A DNA stretch of 64,000 nucleotides from JAGTVG01 sp964543195 (GTDB taxonomy: Bacteria; Bacteroidota; Bacteroidia; Cytophagales; Cyclobacteriaceae). The position numbers and the translations under genes were made by a program. Of the stretch, positions 62,541 to 64,000 are shown piece by piece. The stretch spans positions 3,407 through 67,406 of the forward strand of contig CAZIXF010000028.1 of assembly GCA_964543195.1 (NCBI GenBank), read 5' to 3'. Every line of letters begins with the position of its first letter. Position 1 is the first letter of the stretch. Under the pieces are notes generated by a model. That model was not told the origin of the DNA. It made no database searches and saw only the letters and a list, made by a program, of their open reading frames with translations.

Positions 62541-63962
62541 ATGATGAATAAAAAGTTAGAATCATTGTTTAAAGTTCCGAATGAGAAACATAAATCAGGT
62601 AAAAACAGCCGCAGGGATTTCATCCAGAAAGCAGGGATGGGTGGACTGGCCCTGGGCATGATGTTCAATGGCGATATAGCCGGCGAGATTGAATATTCCA
62701 CCCAGAAGGTGAACCGGAATTCAGCGCCTGCTGATCTCAAAATTACCGACCTGAGAGTGGCCTATACGACAAAAGCTCCCATAATCAAAATTGATACGAA
62801 CCAGGGTATTTACGGCTTAGGCGAGGTGCGCGATCACGGGAGCCCGAAATATGCCCTTTTCCTGAAAAGCCGTCTGCTGGGAAAAAATCCCTGTAATGTG
62901 GAGCAGCTCTTTAAGATGATCAAGCAGTTCGGTGGCCATGGTCGCCTTGGCGGGGGTGTTTCCGGAGTGGAGATGGCGTTGTGGGATATTGTGGGAAAAG
63001 CCTACGGGGTACCCGTATATCAGCTTCTTGGCGGAAAATACCGTGATAAGATCAGAATGTATGCCGACACACCTGCTTCAAGGGACCCGGAGGTATATGC
63101 AAAGCGGATGAACGGAAGAATAGAAATGGGGTATACTTTTCTTAAAATGGATTTTGGCATTCAGTTGATTGCAAACGTGCCCGGCGCACTGGTGGGAGCC
63201 GATTTCTGGGACCTGGGAAAACAGTGGAGCGAAGAACTGGGAAGTATCGGCACCACAAGGCATCCCTTCACCAGTATCCAGATCACAGACAAGGGACTTG
63301 AGCTCCTTACGGATTACGTGGCCCGGGTTCGTGAAATAGTAGGCTATGAGATCCCGATGTCAGCCGACCATTTCGGGCATTTCGATACCAACGCGGCCAT
63401 CCGTCTGGGCCATGCAGTGGAGAAATACAGGCTGGCCTGGCTCGAGGACATGGTTCCCTGGGATTACACAGACAAATGGAAGCAGATCACCCACGCCATC
63501 AATACACCCACTCTGACGGGAGAGGATACATACCTGCTGGATGGTTTTAAGGATCTTATTGATCAGAAAGCCGTGGATATGGTTCACCCGGACCTGGCTT
63601 CCGCAGGCGGTATACTGGAAACGAAAAAAATAGGCGATTATGCCCAGGAACACGGCATTGCCATGGCCATGCATTTTGCCGGCACGCCGATATCATTGAT
63701 GGCCAATGTGCATTGTGCCGCTGCCACCGAGAATTTCGTGGCCCTCGAACACCATGATGTGGATACGCCATGGTGGGAAGACCTGGTAACCGGAGATAAG
63801 CCACTGGTAGAAAACGGGTACACCAAAGTGCCCGAAAAACCGGGCCTGGGTGTCGACCTGAATGAAGAAGTGATCAAAGAGCACCTCAGGGAAGGGGAGG
63901 AGTACTTTGCGCCAACCCCCAAATGGAATGAGGACCAGAGCTGGGACAGGACGTGGAGCTAG
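62541..63962 (+). CDS. Tat-exported enolase-superfamily (mandelate racemase/muconate lactonizing) enzyme
   Basis: The 473-residue protein has a twin-arginine signal (KNSRRDFIQKAGMGGLALG, Arg24-Arg25). An enolase-superfamily fold follows: capping domain (KAPIIKIDTNQGIYGLGEVRD) and barrel with FLKMDFGI, SADHFGHF (Asp ligand), LEDMVPW (Glu), TGEDTY (Glu), HPDLASAGG and the His in AMHFAGTP. These fit the MR subgroup that abstracts a proton alpha to a carboxylate, as in sugar-acid dehydratases. Tat export of such an enzyme is unusual. An octamer array starts right after its stop. Confidence 0.88.
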   Translation: MMNKKLESLFKVPNEKHKSGKNSRRDFIQKAGMGGLALGMMFNGDIAGEIEYSTQKVNRNSAPADLKITDLRVAYTTKAPIIKIDTNQGIYGLGEVRDHGSPKYALFLKSRLLGKNPCNVEQLFKMIKQFGGHGRLGGGVSGVEMALWDIVGKAYGVPVYQLLGGKYRDKIRMYADTPASRDPEVYAKRMNGRIEMGYTFLKMDFGIQLIANVPGALVGADFWDLGKQWSEELGSIGTTRHPFTSIQITDKGLELLTDYVARVREIVGYEIPMSADHFGHFDTNAAIRLGHAVEKYRLAWLEDMVPWDYTDKWKQITHAINTPTLTGEDTYLLDGFKDLIDQKAVDMVHPDLASAGGILETKKIGDYAQEHGIAMAMHFAGTPISLMANVHCAAATENFVALEHHDVDTPWWEDLVTGDKPLVENGYTKVPEKPGLGVDLNEEVIKEHLREGEEYFAPTPKWNEDQSWDRTWS

Positions 63963-63966
63963 ATTG

Positions 63967-64000
63967 TGATTGGGTGATTGGGTGATTGGGTGAATGGGTG
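63967..64000. repeat. 8-bp tandem array (TGATTGGG) at window end
   Basis: Units TGATTGGG three times, then TGAATGGG and a partial TG, begin 4 bp after the stop of the enolase-superfamily gene. The unit is a one-base variant of the reverse complement of the CCAAATCA array at 22565-22716. The array continues beyond the window. Confidence 0.9.

Overview
The window looks like a chromosomal scaffold of a glycan-degrading Bacteroidota bacterium, most like marine or sediment Marinilabiliales/Prolixibacteraceae relatives. Pointers are the many lipoprotein or signal-peptide hydrolases, TAnnTTTG-type promoter boxes, weak Shine-Dalgarno sites, and family-typical proteins (YceI, GIN-domain, GxxExxY, TrhO). 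Two 100-N scaffold gaps (16359-16458 and 22424-22523) sit inside short tandem repeats. I saw no rRNA, tRNA, CRISPR array, transposase, SusC/SusD pair or polysaccharide lyase.

Layout. (1) 1-251: tail of a sulfatase. (2) 466-8567, plus strand: a compact sugar-catabolic operon of DeoR regulator, sugar permease, FucI-like isomerase, split transketolase (two subunits), exported DUF1593 hydrolase and FGGY kinase. The isomerase + kinase + two-subunit transketolase logic is that of the non-oxidative D-apiose pathway. (3) 8678-22202: a serine hydrolase, then a minus-strand carbohydrate block with an arylsulfatase, two paralogous HEAT-tailed sulfatases, a truncated sulfatase, a GH63/trehalase-like enzyme and a GH78-like enzyme, with a LOG-family gene on the plus strand. 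(4) 22924-29144: SHOCT and YceI proteins, a PLD-like nuclease, FeoA/FeoB and another sulfatase. (5) 29304-30590: lamin-tail lipoprotein, followed by a 137-bp dispersed repeat and a GxxExxY relic. (6) 30926-40511, minus strand: a corrinoid methyl-transfer cluster with four UroD/MtaA-type proteins (one fused to two thioredoxin-like domains), a corrinoid protein, a homocysteine methyltransferase, a MetH-type reactivation protein, a broken G3E GTPase and an embedded GH36-like glycosidase. (7) 40680-41827: encapsulin nanocompartment with ferritin-like cargo. (8) 42158-53656: CocE-type hydrolase, ATP-grasp protein, GH43-like lipoprotein, exported NIF3-like protein and two large glycosidases (GH106-like, GH2), with gene relics between them. 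(9) 53856-59801: GIN-domain protein and housekeeping genes trhO, recR, yidD and glnA. (10) 60128-63962: exported RraA-like protein and BASS transporter, divergent from a Tat-exported enolase-superfamily enzyme.

How the parts work together (inference): sulfatases and glycosidases strip sulfated, possibly rhamnose-rich plant or algal glycans. The first operon handles one released rare sugar. The corrinoid cluster, which surrounds a galactosidase-like enzyme, could remove methyl groups from methylated sugars or another methylated compound and pass them to homocysteine. Feo and encapsulin handle ferrous iron uptake and storage. The most unusual features are the apiose-like operon with a FucI-type isomerase, the corrinoid cluster with its UroD-thioredoxin fusion, a set of exported versions of normally cytosolic folds (NIF3, RraA, enolase), octamer repeat arrays lying on gene boundaries, and the dispersed palindromic repeat.
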